Source: Streptomyces sp. NBC_00663 | GTDB taxonomy: Bacteria > Actinomycetota > Actinomycetes > Streptomycetales > Streptomycetaceae | DNA: 64,000 nt | Reading direction: 5' to 3' | Assembly (NCBI RefSeq): GCF_036226885.1 | Contig: NZ_CP109027.1 | Span: forward strand, 3,038,001 to 3,102,000 | In this document: piece by piece, positions 26,164-34,311 of the stretch | Position numbering within the stretch: position 1 is the stretch's first letter | How the letters are laid out: each line of letters opens with the position of its first letter | The notes under the pieces: model-generated | Told to the model about the DNA's origin: nothing | Database searches by the model: none | The model's input: only the letters and a program-made list of their open reading frames with translations | Made by a program: the position numbers and the translations under genes

Positions 26164-26201
26164 GCGGCCGCGATTACCAAGATTTGGTAAAGCGCGGCCG
26201 C
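26164..26201. terminator. Nested 38-bp palindrome downstream of the thioredoxin-like gene
   Basis: Outer arms GCGGCCGCG (26164-26172) and CGCGGCCGC (26193-26201) enclose a second palindrome, TTACCAA-GAT-TTGGTAA (26174-26190). It lies 85 bp past the thioredoxin-like stop. It may be a terminator, or an operator embedded in a stem. Confidence 0.45.
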
Positions 26202-26286
26202 AGTGATGCTCCATCGGCAAATCTTTCACTCGGGCACCACATGCCCGGGTGTTTAGAGGCTGCTCAGAACGGGGTCCTCGCCCCGG

Positions 26287-27267
26287 TCAGAACAGCGCCC
26301 GCGCGAGCGCCCGGCGCGCCGCCGTCACCCGCGGGTCATCGGGCCCGACGACCTCGAACAGCTCCAACAGCCGCACGCGTACGGCGTCCCGGTCGTCGCC
26401 GGTCGTGCGACCGACGGTCTCGATGAGCCGCCCGAAGGCGTCCTCGACATGCCCGCCGACCAGATCCAGGTCGGCCGCGGCGACCTGGGCCGCCACGTCT
26501 CCCGGCTTCGCGGCCGCGTCCTGCCGCGCCTGCTGCGGGTCGAGTCCCTGCACCCGGTGCAGCAACTCGGCCTGGGCGAGGCCCAGTTTGGCCTCCGTGT
26601 TGCCCGGGTCGTCGCTCAGGACGTTCTTGTACGCCTGCACCGCACCGCCGAAGTCCCCCGCGTCCAGGGCCTGTACGGCGGCCTCCAGGAGGGCGTCGTA
26701 GGGCCCGGCCGGAGCGGCCGGAGCGGCGGCCCGCTCGGCACCGGGCGCGGCGTCGGGGTCGACGGCGAGGCCGGTGAGACCGAAGCGCTGCTCGGCGACC
26801 TGGACCAGCTGGTCCAGGGTCTGCTGGATCTGCTCCTTGCCGGCGGCGCCCTGGAAGAGCGGCAGGGCCTGCCCGGCGACGACGGCGAAGACGGCCGGGA
26901 TCCCCTGGACCCCGAACTGCTGCATCAGCATCTGGTTGGCGTCGACGTCGATCTTGGCGAGGAGGAGGCGTCCGTTGTACTCGAGGACGAGCTGCTCGAG
27001 CACCGGGCTGAGCTGCTTGCAGGGCTCGCACCACTCGGCCCAGAAGTCGATGACGACCGGCACCTCGGTGGAGCGCTGCAAGACCTCGAGCTCGAATCCG
27101 GCCTCGTCGACGTCGATGACGAGATCGGCGGGCGAGACGGCACCCGGGCCGCCGCCCTGCCGGGCCGCCTCGGCCCGCGCCTGCTCCGCCTTCGCCTTGG
27201 CCTCCTGGGCCGCCTTCACCGCGGCGAGGTCGACGACTCCGCTCATGGACATGTTCCGTGGCTGCAT
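26287..27267 (-). CDS. Thioredoxin-domain TPR protein (CnoX/YbbN-like)
   Basis: The 326-residue protein begins with an Ala/Glu-rich helix, then a thioredoxin fold (about 45-150) with active site WCEPCK near residue 80 (VVIDFWAEWCEPCKQLSPVL) and the cis-Pro segment VQGIPAVF. A TPR region follows (about 185-320: YDALLEAAVQALDAGDFGGA, then DPGNTEAKLGLAQAELL). This layout is that of YbbN/CnoX, a chaperone-redoxin that holds clients and passes them to GroEL/DnaK. Both active-site cysteines are kept, unlike E. coli CnoX, so redox activity is plausible. ATG 27267 follows GGGAGG. It is divergent from a TetR gene. Confidence 0.85.
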   Translation of the reverse strand: MQPRNMSMSGVVDLAAVKAAQEAKAKAEQARAEAARQGGGPGAVSPADLVIDVDEAGFELEVLQRSTEVPVVIDFWAEWCEPCKQLSPVLEQLVLEYNGRLLLAKIDVDANQMLMQQFGVQGIPAVFAVVAGQALPLFQGAAGKEQIQQTLDQLVQVAEQRFGLTGLAVDPDAAPGAERAAAPAAPAGPYDALLEAAVQALDAGDFGGAVQAYKNVLSDDPGNTEAKLGLAQAELLHRVQGLDPQQARQDAAAKPGDVAAQVAAADLDLVGGHVEDAFGRLIETVGRTTGDDRDAVRVRLLELFEVVGPDDPRVTAARRALARALF

Positions 27268-27386
27268 GCGCCTATCCTCCCCCGTTCGCGCGCGTACGTG
27301 AAAAGCATCATGAAAGCTGGTCAGACTCTGTACCGGTCCTGCGGTGCGCTGTTCGACGCCGGGTCCCCACCCCACGCCAGTGGTTT

Positions 27387-27420
27387 CGCTACGAGTCGTA
27401 GCGTAATGGCACTCAGTGCC
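27387..27420. promoter_or_regulatory. Two adjacent palindromes before the TetR gene
   Basis: CGCTACGA-G-TCGTAGCG (27387-27403) and GGCACT-C-AGTGCC (27408-27420) lie 67-100 bp upstream of the TetR start in the divergent region. The second, extended to TGGCACTCAGTGCC, recurs with one change at 52007-52020. Confidence 0.55.
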
Positions 27421-27486
27421 TCCTCGCGACCACTCCCCGGTGATCTCCCTCACGGCTTCACAGGAAAGGCCGGTTATGGTCGGTGG

Positions 27487-28116
27487 ATGCAGAGCCGCAC
27501 TCCCGTCCCGCGCGCCACCGGACGCCCCCGCTCCGCCGCCGCGGACGCCGCGATCCTCGCGGCCACCCGGGAGGCGCTGGTGGAGCTGGGCTGGTCCAAG
27601 CTCACGCTGGGAGACGTGGCGACGAGGGCGGCGGTTGCGAAAACGACTCTGTACCGCCGCTGGCCGGGCAAGAACGAACTCGTCGTCGACGCGGTGGCGG
27701 AACTCTTCGACGAACTGCGCCTCCCCGACCGCGGCACCCTGGCCGCCGACATCGAGGGCGTGGTCCTCCAGTTCGCGGCGATCCTGGCCCGCCCGGAGGC
27801 GAAGAGCGGCCTGATGGCGGTCGTGGCGGAATCGACCCGCGACGACGCCCTGCGCGAACGTATCCGCGCCTCGATCGTCGACCGCCAGAAGCGCCTGGTC
27901 CTGGAGGGCCGGGCGCGAGCACAGACGCGCGGCGAGCTGCCCCCCGAGACCGACCCCGGGGAGGCGTCCCGCACGGTCGACCTGATCTTCGACGTGGTGG
28001 CGGGCGCGGTGGTCCACCGGACCCTGGTGAGCGCGGAACCGGCGGACGAGGAGTGGGTCCGGGGGTTCACACGGGTGCTGTTGCTGGGTCTGGCCGGGGC
28101 GTCACAGACGGCGTGA
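27487..28116 (+). CDS. TetR-family transcriptional regulator
   Basis: The 209-residue repressor has an N-terminal helix-turn-helix (about 18-65: ILAATREALVELGWSKLTLG, then AVAKTTLYRRWPGKNELV) and a C-terminal ligand domain of TetR_C type (FAAILARPEAKSGLMAVVAE). It likely controls itself through the palindromes upstream, and may act on the divergent thioredoxin-like gene and, through the shared site at 52007, on acyl-CoA metabolism. It converges on icmA with 21 bp between stops. Confidence 0.9.
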   Translation: MQSRTPVPRATGRPRSAAADAAILAATREALVELGWSKLTLGDVATRAAVAKTTLYRRWPGKNELVVDAVAELFDELRLPDRGTLAADIEGVVLQFAAILARPEAKSGLMAVVAESTRDDALRERIRASIVDRQKRLVLEGRARAQTRGELPPETDPGEASRTVDLIFDVVAGAVVHRTLVSAEPADEEWVRGFTRVLLLGLAGASQTA

Positions 28117-28137
28117 CACCCCGGCCGGCGCTCTCCG

Positions 28138-29838
28138 TCAGAACCCGGCGGGCTCCGTGTACACCCCCCACTCGTCCCGCAGCACCCCGCAGATCTCGCC
28201 CAGCGTCGCCTCGGCCCGTACGGCGTCGAGCATCGGCCCGATCATGTTGGACCCGTCCCGCGCGGCGGCGAGCATGGCGTCCAGCGCCCCCCGCACAGCG
28301 GCGTCGTCCCTTCCCGCCTTACGGGCGCCCAGCTCCCGCACCTGATCCCGCTCGACCTCGTGGGAGACCCGCAGGATCTCCAGGTCCCCGGTGACGGAGC
28401 CGTGGTGGACGTTGACGCCCACCACCCTCTTGTCGCCCTTCTCCAGGGCCCGTTGGTACTGGAACGCGGACTCGGCGATCTCCCCGGTGAACCATCCGTC
28501 CTCGATGCCGCGCAGGATCCCGGAGGTGATCGGCCCGATGGGGTGCTGCCCGTCGGGGTGCGCCCGCAGCCCGCGCTCCTTGATCTGCTCGAAGATCTTC
28601 TCGGCGTCGGCCTCGATGCGGTCGGTCAGCTGCTCGACGTACCAGGAACCGCCCAGCGGATCCGCGACGTTGGCGACCCCGGTCTCCTCCATGAGGACCT
28701 GCTGGGTGCGCAGCGCGATCTCGGCGGCCTGCTCGCTGGGCAGCGCGAGGGTCTCGTCGAGGGCGTTGGTGTGCAGGGAGTTGGTACCGCCGAGCACGGC
28801 GGCGAGCGCCTCGACGGCGGTCCGTACGACGTTGTTGTAAGGCTGCTGAGCAGTCAGCGAAACACCCGCGGTCTGCGTGTGGAACCGCAACCACTGAGCC
28901 TTTTCCGACTGGGCCCCGTACACATCCCGCATCCACCGCGCCCAGATCCTCCTGGCCGCACGGAACTTGGCGATCTCCTCGAAGAAATCGACGTGCGCGT
29001 CGAAGAAGAACGAGAGGCCCGGAGCGAACACATCCACGTCGAGCCCGCGCGAGAGCCCCAACTCCACGTACCCGAACCCGTCGGCGAGGGTGTAGGCAAG
29101 CTCCTGCGCGGCGGTGGAGCCGGCCTCCCGGATGTGATACCCGGAGACGGAGAGCGGCTTGTAGGCAGGAATGCCCGCCGCGCAGTACTCCATCAGATCC
29201 CCGATGAGCCGCAGATGGGGCTCGGGCTGGAAGAGCCACTCCTTCTGGGCGATGTACTCCTTGAAGATGTCGGTCTGAAGCGTCCCGTTGAGCACACCGG
29301 GATCAACCCCCTGCCGCTCAGCGGCAACGAGGTACATACAGAAGACCGGAACAGCGGGCCCACTGATGGTCATGGAGGTGGTGACGTCCCCGAGCGGGAT
29401 GTCCTTGAACAGCACCTCCATGTCGGCGGCGGAGTCAATGGCGACCCCGCAGTGCCCGACCTCCCCGAGCGACCGCGGATCATCGGAGTCCCGCCCCATG
29501 AGGGTAGGCATGTCAAAAGCAACGGACAGCCCGCCCCCACCATTGGCGAGGATCATCTTGTACCGCTCGTTGGTCTGCTCGGCGTTCCCGAACCCGGCGA
29601 ACTGCCGGATGGTCCACGTCCGCCCCCGGTACCCCGTGGCATACAGCCCTCGGGTGTACGGGTACTCCCCGGGCCACCCGATCCGCTCGAACCCCTCGTA
29701 CCGATCCCCCGCCCGAGGCCCGTACACCGGCTCCACGGCATCCCCGGAGAGCGTGGTGAAGTCAGCCTCCCGCGTACGGGAGGAGTCATACCGGGCCTGC
29801 CACCGTCGGCGGCCCTCTTCGATGGCGTCAGCGTCCAT
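28138..29838 (-). CDS. icmA: Isobutyryl-CoA mutase large subunit
   Basis: The 566-residue catalytic chain of a B12-dependent acyl-CoA mutase interconverts isobutyryl-CoA and n-butyryl-CoA. The family TIM barrel is complete, but the C-terminal cobalamin-binding domain is absent, so a separate small IcmB chain is needed and is not in this window. Specificity positions read Phe80 (TIRQFAGF) and Gln198 (EYIAQKEW), the pair known to mark isobutyryl-CoA mutase, rather than the Tyr/Arg pair of methylmalonyl-CoA mutase. Length matches S. coelicolor IcmA. A 24-bp palindrome lies 9 bp upstream. Links to valine catabolism and precursor supply for polyketides are known for this enzyme. Confidence 0.93.
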   Translation of the reverse strand: MDADAIEEGRRRWQARYDSSRTREADFTTLSGDAVEPVYGPRAGDRYEGFERIGWPGEYPYTRGLYATGYRGRTWTIRQFAGFGNAEQTNERYKMILANGGGGLSVAFDMPTLMGRDSDDPRSLGEVGHCGVAIDSAADMEVLFKDIPLGDVTTSMTISGPAVPVFCMYLVAAERQGVDPGVLNGTLQTDIFKEYIAQKEWLFQPEPHLRLIGDLMEYCAAGIPAYKPLSVSGYHIREAGSTAAQELAYTLADGFGYVELGLSRGLDVDVFAPGLSFFFDAHVDFFEEIAKFRAARRIWARWMRDVYGAQSEKAQWLRFHTQTAGVSLTAQQPYNNVVRTAVEALAAVLGGTNSLHTNALDETLALPSEQAAEIALRTQQVLMEETGVANVADPLGGSWYVEQLTDRIEADAEKIFEQIKERGLRAHPDGQHPIGPITSGILRGIEDGWFTGEIAESAFQYQRALEKGDKRVVGVNVHHGSVTGDLEILRVSHEVERDQVRELGARKAGRDDAAVRGALDAMLAAARDGSNMIGPMLDAVRAEATLGEICGVLRDEWGVYTEPAGF

Positions 29839-29846
29839 ACCTCTGA

Positions 29847-29870
29847 ATTTACTAGGACGTCCTAGTAAAT
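29847..29870. promoter_or_regulatory. Perfect 24-bp operator palindrome of icmA
   Basis: Half-site ATTTACTAGGAC (29847-29858) is followed directly by its complement to 29870. It overlaps the expected core promoter and leader of icmA, so a repressor bound here would block transcription. The regulator is not evident: the nearby TetR gene has different palindromes. Confidence 0.7.
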
Positions 29871-29881
29871 GTCGATGGGCA

Positions 29882-29918
29882 ACCGCCGCGAGCCCTGGAG
29901 GGTCACTCTCGCGGCGGT
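29882..29918 (-). terminator. Terminator of the DUF3817 gene
   Basis: Arms ACCGCCGCGAG (29882-29892) and CTCGCGGCGGT (29908-29918) are perfectly paired; the stem begins 5 nt beyond the DUF3817 stop. Confidence 0.7.
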
Positions 29919-29922
29919 GGAG

Positions 29923-30261
29923 TCACGCCTTGGCGACGACCGCGCTGTCCTCGGAGACCCGGGCCTCCAGCTCGCGCGTGACCTTGCGCTCCACGAAGAA
30001 CGCGGCCGTGGGAATCGTTCCTGCAAGAAGCACCCAGAGCTGCTTCTTGACCGGCCACTTCGCCTTGGACCCCAGGTCGAAGGCGAAGACCAGGTAGATG
30101 ACGTACAGCCAGCCGTGGGCGATGCCGACCACGCTGGTGAAGCTGTCCGCGCCGTCCATCTTGAACAGGTACTTGGCGATGACGCCCAGGGTCAGCAGGA
30201 CGAGCAGCACGCCGGTGACGTAGGCCATGACGCGGTAGCGGGTCAGCACGCTCTTTTTCAT
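29923..30261 (-). CDS. DUF3817 membrane protein
   Basis: The 112-residue protein has three predicted helices (about 9-29, 43-63, 72-90) and the DUF3817 core (VVGIAHGWLYVIYLVFAFDL, then FFVERKV). Its function is unknown. A second DUF3817 gene lies at 41999-42346. It follows the MarR gene by 43 bp on the same strand and may be co-transcribed. Confidence 0.85.
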   Translation of the reverse strand: MKKSVLTRYRVMAYVTGVLLVLLTLGVIAKYLFKMDGADSFTSVVGIAHGWLYVIYLVFAFDLGSKAKWPVKKQLWVLLAGTIPTAAFFVERKVTRELEARVSEDSAVVAKA

Positions 30262-30304
30262 GCGTTCGAGCGTAACCGGCGGTTCCGGGAGATCTTGGCC
30301 CGGG

Positions 30305-30814
30305 TCAGTCCTCGTCGAAGTCGTTCGCTGCTACTCGCAGGGGTCTCAGCATCGCGAAGATCTCGCCGCACTCCTCCGCGTCGTACACCCCGAGGCCGAA
30401 GTCCATGGCCATGAGGTCGCGGGTCGCGGCCTCGACGACCTCGCGGCCCTTGTCGGTGATGACGGCGAGCGTGCCGCGCCCGTCGTTGGGGTTGGGCTTC
30501 TTGTCGACCAGGCCCGACTTGACCAGGCGGTCCACCGTGTTCGTCACCGACGTGGGGTGCACCATCAGGCGTTCGCCGATCTTGGACATGGTCAGCTCGC
30601 CGGCCTTGGAGAAGGTGAGCAGGACCAGGGCCTCGTACCGCGCGAAGGTCAGTCCGTAGGGCTTGACCACCGCGTCGACCTCGGCGAGGAGGATCTGGTG
30701 GGCGCGCATGATCGACGTGATCGCGGCCATCGACGGCACGTTTCCCCAGCGCTGCTTCCAGAGTTCGTCGGCGCGGGCGATGGGATCGAAGGGAAGACTG
30801 AGGGGCTTCGGCAC
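30305..30814 (-). CDS. MarR-family transcriptional regulator
   Basis: The 169-residue dimeric winged-helix regulator has core motifs GLTFARYEALVLLTFSKAG, the recognition helix region MVHPTSVTNTVDRLVKSGLV and the wing DGRGTLAVITDKG. It starts 10 bp after the MFS gene stop on the same strand, so it probably belongs to the MFS-MarR(-DUF3817) transcript. The ligand is unknown. Confidence 0.9.
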   Translation of the reverse strand: MPKPLSLPFDPIARADELWKQRWGNVPSMAAITSIMRAHQILLAEVDAVVKPYGLTFARYEALVLLTFSKAGELTMSKIGERLMVHPTSVTNTVDRLVKSGLVDKKPNPNDGRGTLAVITDKGREVVEAATRDLMAMDFGLGVYDAEECGEIFAMLRPLRVAANDFDED

Positions 30815-30824
30815 GGCACCGACC

Positions 30825-32090
30825 TTACCGGCCGGTCACATGGTGGTCAGCCCCGTCTTGGTATTCGGTCCGCGCGGTCCCGAGCCGCCCGGTCGTGCGG
30901 GCCTCGACGGCCAGCAGCACACAGCATCCCGCCCCCAGCACCCCCGCCCCCGCGACCGTCCACGCCACCCCCGCGAACTCCGCCGCGACCCCCGCGAGCG
31001 CCATCCCCACCCCCTGGATCGTCATCAGCCCGGCCGTGAGCAAGGTCATCGCCCGCCCGCGCAGCCCCTCCGGCACCGCCCGCACGAACCACTGGTCCAG
31101 CCCCAGCGTGTACGCCGACCCGGCACCCGAGACGAAGAGGAGCAGGAGGGCGAGCGGCAGGCCGGGGTGCAGGGCGTAGCCCACGTACGGGAGCAGCGTC
31201 ACACACACCAGCGGGAGCGCGATCCCTTCCCTCGCCGCGGGACGCAGCCGCGCCCCCGCCCACAGCTCGCCCACGATCGTGCCCACCGGCAGCGCGCACA
31301 TCAGCAGCCCGAGCCCCACCGAACCGACGCCCAGGTCATCGGCGTACGGCGCCGCCAGCGCCTCCGGCACCACCGAGAACATCGGCGGCACCCAGAACAG
31401 GAACAGCAGCACCCTGGTCCTGCGGTCCGCCAGCACCTGCCTCGCGCCCTTCAGGGAATCCGTCACCAGCGAGCCTCCGCCCGCCCGCGCCGGCCGCCGC
31501 CGCGTACCGAGCCGCAGCAGTCCCGCCGAGGCACAGAAGGTGACCACCGTGATCAGCAAGGCGTGACGTGGGGATACGGCCGTCAGCAGCAGCCCCCCGA
31601 CCCCGTACCCGGCGAGCAGCGCCCCCTGCGACACGATCCGCAGCAGCGAGCGGCCCAGTACGAACAGGTCACCGTCGCCGAGGATGTCGGCCAGTGTCGC
31701 CATCCGCGTCCCGGCGAACACCGGCGACACCACGGCCAGCGCACACCGCAGCGCGAGCAGCACCGCGATGTGCGCGCCCGGCAGCGTCATCGGCAGCACG
31801 CACGCCGCGCACACCAGGTCGCACAGCACCAGCACCCGCCGGGCCGGGAAACGGTCGGCGATCCCCGCGAGAAGGGTGCCGCCGACGACGTACGGCAGGA
31901 AACCGAGCGCGAACGCGAGCGCGCTCAGCAGGGGCGAGCCGGTCAGGTCGTAGACGAGGACGGACAGCGCGATCTCGGCGACCACCACACCCAGGAGCGA
32001 GAGCAGGTGTGCCGCGAAGACCGCGCGGAACTCCCGTACGGCGAAGACGCGGGCGTAGCCGGTGGGTGGGGCGCTGAGGGTGTCCGTCAT
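30825..32090 (-). CDS. MFS efflux transporter
   Basis: The 421-residue major facilitator has 12 predicted helices and a central loop around residues 200-225. The motif between helices 2 and 3, GIADRFPARRVLV, matches motif A of drug/siderophore exporters. It is divergent from an ArsR/DUF5937 regulator; in Streptomyces that pair is typically a repressor with its exporter. The substrate is unknown. Confidence 0.9.
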   Translation of the reverse strand: MTDTLSAPPTGYARVFAVREFRAVFAAHLLSLLGVVVAEIALSVLVYDLTGSPLLSALAFALGFLPYVVGGTLLAGIADRFPARRVLVLCDLVCAACVLPMTLPGAHIAVLLALRCALAVVSPVFAGTRMATLADILGDGDLFVLGRSLLRIVSQGALLAGYGVGGLLLTAVSPRHALLITVVTFCASAGLLRLGTRRRPARAGGGSLVTDSLKGARQVLADRRTRVLLFLFWVPPMFSVVPEALAAPYADDLGVGSVGLGLLMCALPVGTIVGELWAGARLRPAAREGIALPLVCVTLLPYVGYALHPGLPLALLLLFVSGAGSAYTLGLDQWFVRAVPEGLRGRAMTLLTAGLMTIQGVGMALAGVAAEFAGVAWTVAGAGVLGAGCCVLLAVEARTTGRLGTARTEYQDGADHHVTGR

Positions 32091-32130
32091 GGGCAGCAGC
32101 GTGACCGGCGCCGGGCCCGCGCCCTAGAGT

Positions 32131-32146
32131 TTCGGCGTCAGCCGAA
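32131..32146. promoter_or_regulatory. Operator between MFS and ArsR genes
   Basis: TTCGGC-GTCA-GCCGAA is an inverted repeat in the 86-bp divergent gap, probably bound by the ArsR/DUF5937 protein to control both genes. Confidence 0.6.
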
Positions 32147-32176
32147 TCTTCCCCTTCTCTGATACGGACGGCCCCC

Positions 32177-33154
32177 ATGCCCTCTCGTCTGCATTTCGGG
32201 GAGGACGACTTCCTCCGCTGCCGCTTCGCCGTGTCGCCGTTGTGGGAGACGCAGGACGCGGTCCGTACCCTCAAGCGGCCGGACCGGCACGGCTATCACG
32301 CGCCCTGGCTGCGGCGGATCCGGGACGCCGCCGCCACGCTCGACCTCACCCCGCTGTGGCTGCTGATGCCGCGCCGCGGGCACTCCCCCGACTGGCTGTG
32401 CCCACCGCCGAGCAGCGCGGCCGGCTTCGAGGAGGAGATCGCGGCGGTCCGGGCCGCCGATCCCGAGGCCGCCCGGGAGGACACCGCCAAGTCCCTCGCG
32501 GACACCCCGGGCGCGCTGGACTCGCCGTACGGGCGGGCCTGGCTGGCCGATCCGGCGCGGATGGTGCGGGAGCTGGCGGACGCCATGGAGGAGGCCTGGC
32601 ACCGGCTCATCGAACCGGACTGGCCCCGGCTGCGCGCCCTGCTGGAGGCCGACGTGGCGTTCCACTCACGGCGGCTGGCCGAGGTGGGGCTGGGCGGTCT
32701 GCTGCCGGAGATCAACCGGCGGTGCGGCTGGGACGCGGGGACGCTGACGGTCGAGAGCAACGGTCGGCACGAGCGGCGGCTCGCCGGGCAGGGGCTCGTG
32801 CTCATGCCCAGCGTCTTCGTCTGGCCGGACGTGGTCAGCGCCTTCGATCCGCCGTGGCAGCCGATGCTCGTGTATCCGGCGCGCGGCATCGGCGGCCTGT
32901 GGACGGAGCCCGCCGACCGTACGCCGGACGCGCTGGTACGACTCCTCGGGCGGGGCCGGGCAGCGGTCCTGACCGCCCTCGACGAACCCGCCACCACCAC
33001 GGCACTGGCCCACCGCCTGGGCCTGGCCCCGTCGTCGGTGTCGGCCCATCTGACGGTCCTGCGCGAGGCTGGCCTCCTGACCTCACGGAGATACGCCCAC
33101 CAGGTCCTCTACGAACGAACCCCACTGGGAATCGCCCTCAGTACAACGCCGTGA
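32177..33154 (+). CDS. ArsR-family regulator with DUF5937 domain
   Basis: The 325-residue protein has a large N-terminal DUF5937 domain (about 1-235, starting MPSRLHFGEDDFLRCRFAVS) and a C-terminal ArsR winged helix (about 240-315: LDEPATTTALAHRLGLAPSS, VSAHLTVLREAGLLTSRRYA). No metal-binding cysteine cluster is seen, so it likely senses something other than metal. It is divergent from an MFS exporter with a palindrome in the gap. Confidence 0.88.
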   Translation: MPSRLHFGEDDFLRCRFAVSPLWETQDAVRTLKRPDRHGYHAPWLRRIRDAAATLDLTPLWLLMPRRGHSPDWLCPPPSSAAGFEEEIAAVRAADPEAAREDTAKSLADTPGALDSPYGRAWLADPARMVRELADAMEEAWHRLIEPDWPRLRALLEADVAFHSRRLAEVGLGGLLPEINRRCGWDAGTLTVESNGRHERRLAGQGLVLMPSVFVWPDVVSAFDPPWQPMLVYPARGIGGLWTEPADRTPDALVRLLGRGRAAVLTALDEPATTTALAHRLGLAPSSVSAHLTVLREAGLLTSRRYAHQVLYERTPLGIALSTTP

Positions 33155-33254
33155 AAAAGGGGGCGCGGGGAACTGCGCGAACAAGCCCCACGGACCCGCA
33201 CCCGACACACAACCCTCCGACCCGAGCTCCTAGTCGGAATCAAACCCACCCCAC

Positions 33255-33273
33255 ATGTAACGATGGGTTACAT
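33255..33273. promoter_or_regulatory. Inverted repeat upstream of cslZ
   Basis: ATGTAAC-GATGG-GTTACAT lies 39 bp before the cslZ start, at the expected promoter. It is a probable repressor site. Confidence 0.5.
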
Positions 33274-33311
33274 ATCGTCGCTAAACGCCCACCCTCGCGC
33301 AAGGGAGCAGC

Positions 33312-34310
33312 ATGTCCCGGCTGACCCACACCCTCGCCGCCCTCACCCTCTTCGCTCTCACCGCCGGCTGCTCATCCGCCTCCGTGGACGAGGCCTCCGT
33401 AGCCGCCGCGGCCAGCGCGAACGCGAGCCCGGACCCGGACTCGCCCTTCTGGGTCGACCCGGCCGGACCCGCCGCCGAGCAGATCGAGCTGTGGCGGCGC
33501 GAGGGGCGTACGGCGGACGCGGCGCTGCTGCGGAAGATCGCCGACCAGCCCGCCGCGCTGTGGCCGGCCGGGGAGATCGACCCCGGCCCCACCGTGCGGG
33601 CGGCGACCTCGGCGGCGAAGGCCGAGGACCGTACGGCGCTCTTCGTGGCGTACAACATCCCGCACCGGGACTGCGGTCAGCACTCGGCGGGCGGAGCCGC
33701 GGACGCGGACACCTACCGGGACTGGATCGGCAGGTTCGCTCAGGCGCTCGGCGACGCCAAGGCGCTGGTGGTGCTGGAGCCCGACGCCGTCGCGCACATC
33801 GTGGACGGCTGCACGCCCGGCGAGTACCACGCCGAGCGGGAGCGGCTGCTGGGCGAGGCGATCGACCGGCTCAAGCAGCAGCCGAACACCAAGGTGTACC
33901 TGGACGCGGGCAACCCGTCCTGGATCCGGGACCCGGAAAAGCTGGTCGAGCCGCTGAAGCGGGCCGGGCTGGAGACCGCGGACGGGTTCTCGCTCAACGT
34001 CTCCAACTTCCAGACCGACGCCGTCACCAAGAAGTACGGCCTCCGGCTGTCCCAGGACCTCGGCGGCAAGCACTTCGTCATCGACTCCAGCCGCAACGGC
34101 AACGGGCCGCTGCCGGGCGCCTGGTGCAACCCGCCCGGCAGGGCCCTGGGCACCCGGCCGACCACGAGGACCGACGAGCCCGCCCTCGACGCCTATCTGT
34201 GGGTGAAGCGGCCCGGCGAGTCGGACGGCACCTGCGAGGGCGGTCCGGCCGCCGGACAGTGGTGGCCGGAGTACGCCCTGGGCCTCGCCCGCAACGCCCA
34301 GGGCTCGTAG
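33312..34310 (+). CDS. cslZ: GH6-family endoglucanase lipoprotein (CslZ)
   Basis: The 332-residue glycoside hydrolase family 6 protein cleaves beta-1,4-glucan by inversion. A signal peptide ends in lipobox LTAGC (Cys near 20), so it is anchored outside the membrane. GH6 motifs: ALFVAYNIPHRDCGQHSAGG, VVLEPDAVAHI with catalytic-region Asp, KVYLDAGNPSWI, SLNVSNFQTD, VIDSSRNGNG and AYLWVKRPGESDGTCEG. ATG 33312 follows AAGGGAG. It converges on glxA with 1 bp between stops. In Streptomyces cslA-glxA-cslZ together build and process a cellulose-like glycan at hyphal tips. Confidence 0.92.
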   Translation: MSRLTHTLAALTLFALTAGCSSASVDEASVAAAASANASPDPDSPFWVDPAGPAAEQIELWRREGRTADAALLRKIADQPAALWPAGEIDPGPTVRAATSAAKAEDRTALFVAYNIPHRDCGQHSAGGAADADTYRDWIGRFAQALGDAKALVVLEPDAVAHIVDGCTPGEYHAERERLLGEAIDRLKQQPNTKVYLDAGNPSWIRDPEKLVEPLKRAGLETADGFSLNVSNFQTDAVTKKYGLRLSQDLGGKHFVIDSSRNGNGPLPGAWCNPPGRALGTRPTTRTDEPALDAYLWVKRPGESDGTCEGGPAAGQWWPEYALGLARNAQGS

Positions 34311-34311
34311 G

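Larger units (their letters stand above)
25640..26286. promoter_or_regulatory. 647-bp intergenic region with two palindromes
   Basis: No convincing gene is present in this gap between the DUF6230 start and the thioredoxin-like stop. It holds the DUF6230 promoter, a CGTTACT-CGGT-AGTAACG palindrome at 26017-26034 of the kind bound by TetR proteins, and a 38-bp nested palindrome at 26164-26201. Confidence 0.45.

Noticed and set aside
25857..26426. Plus-strand frame in the gene-free gap before the thioredoxin-like gene
   Set aside because: It is Pro/Gly/Arg-rich with no ribosome site, runs into the antisense of the thioredoxin-like gene, and matches no family.
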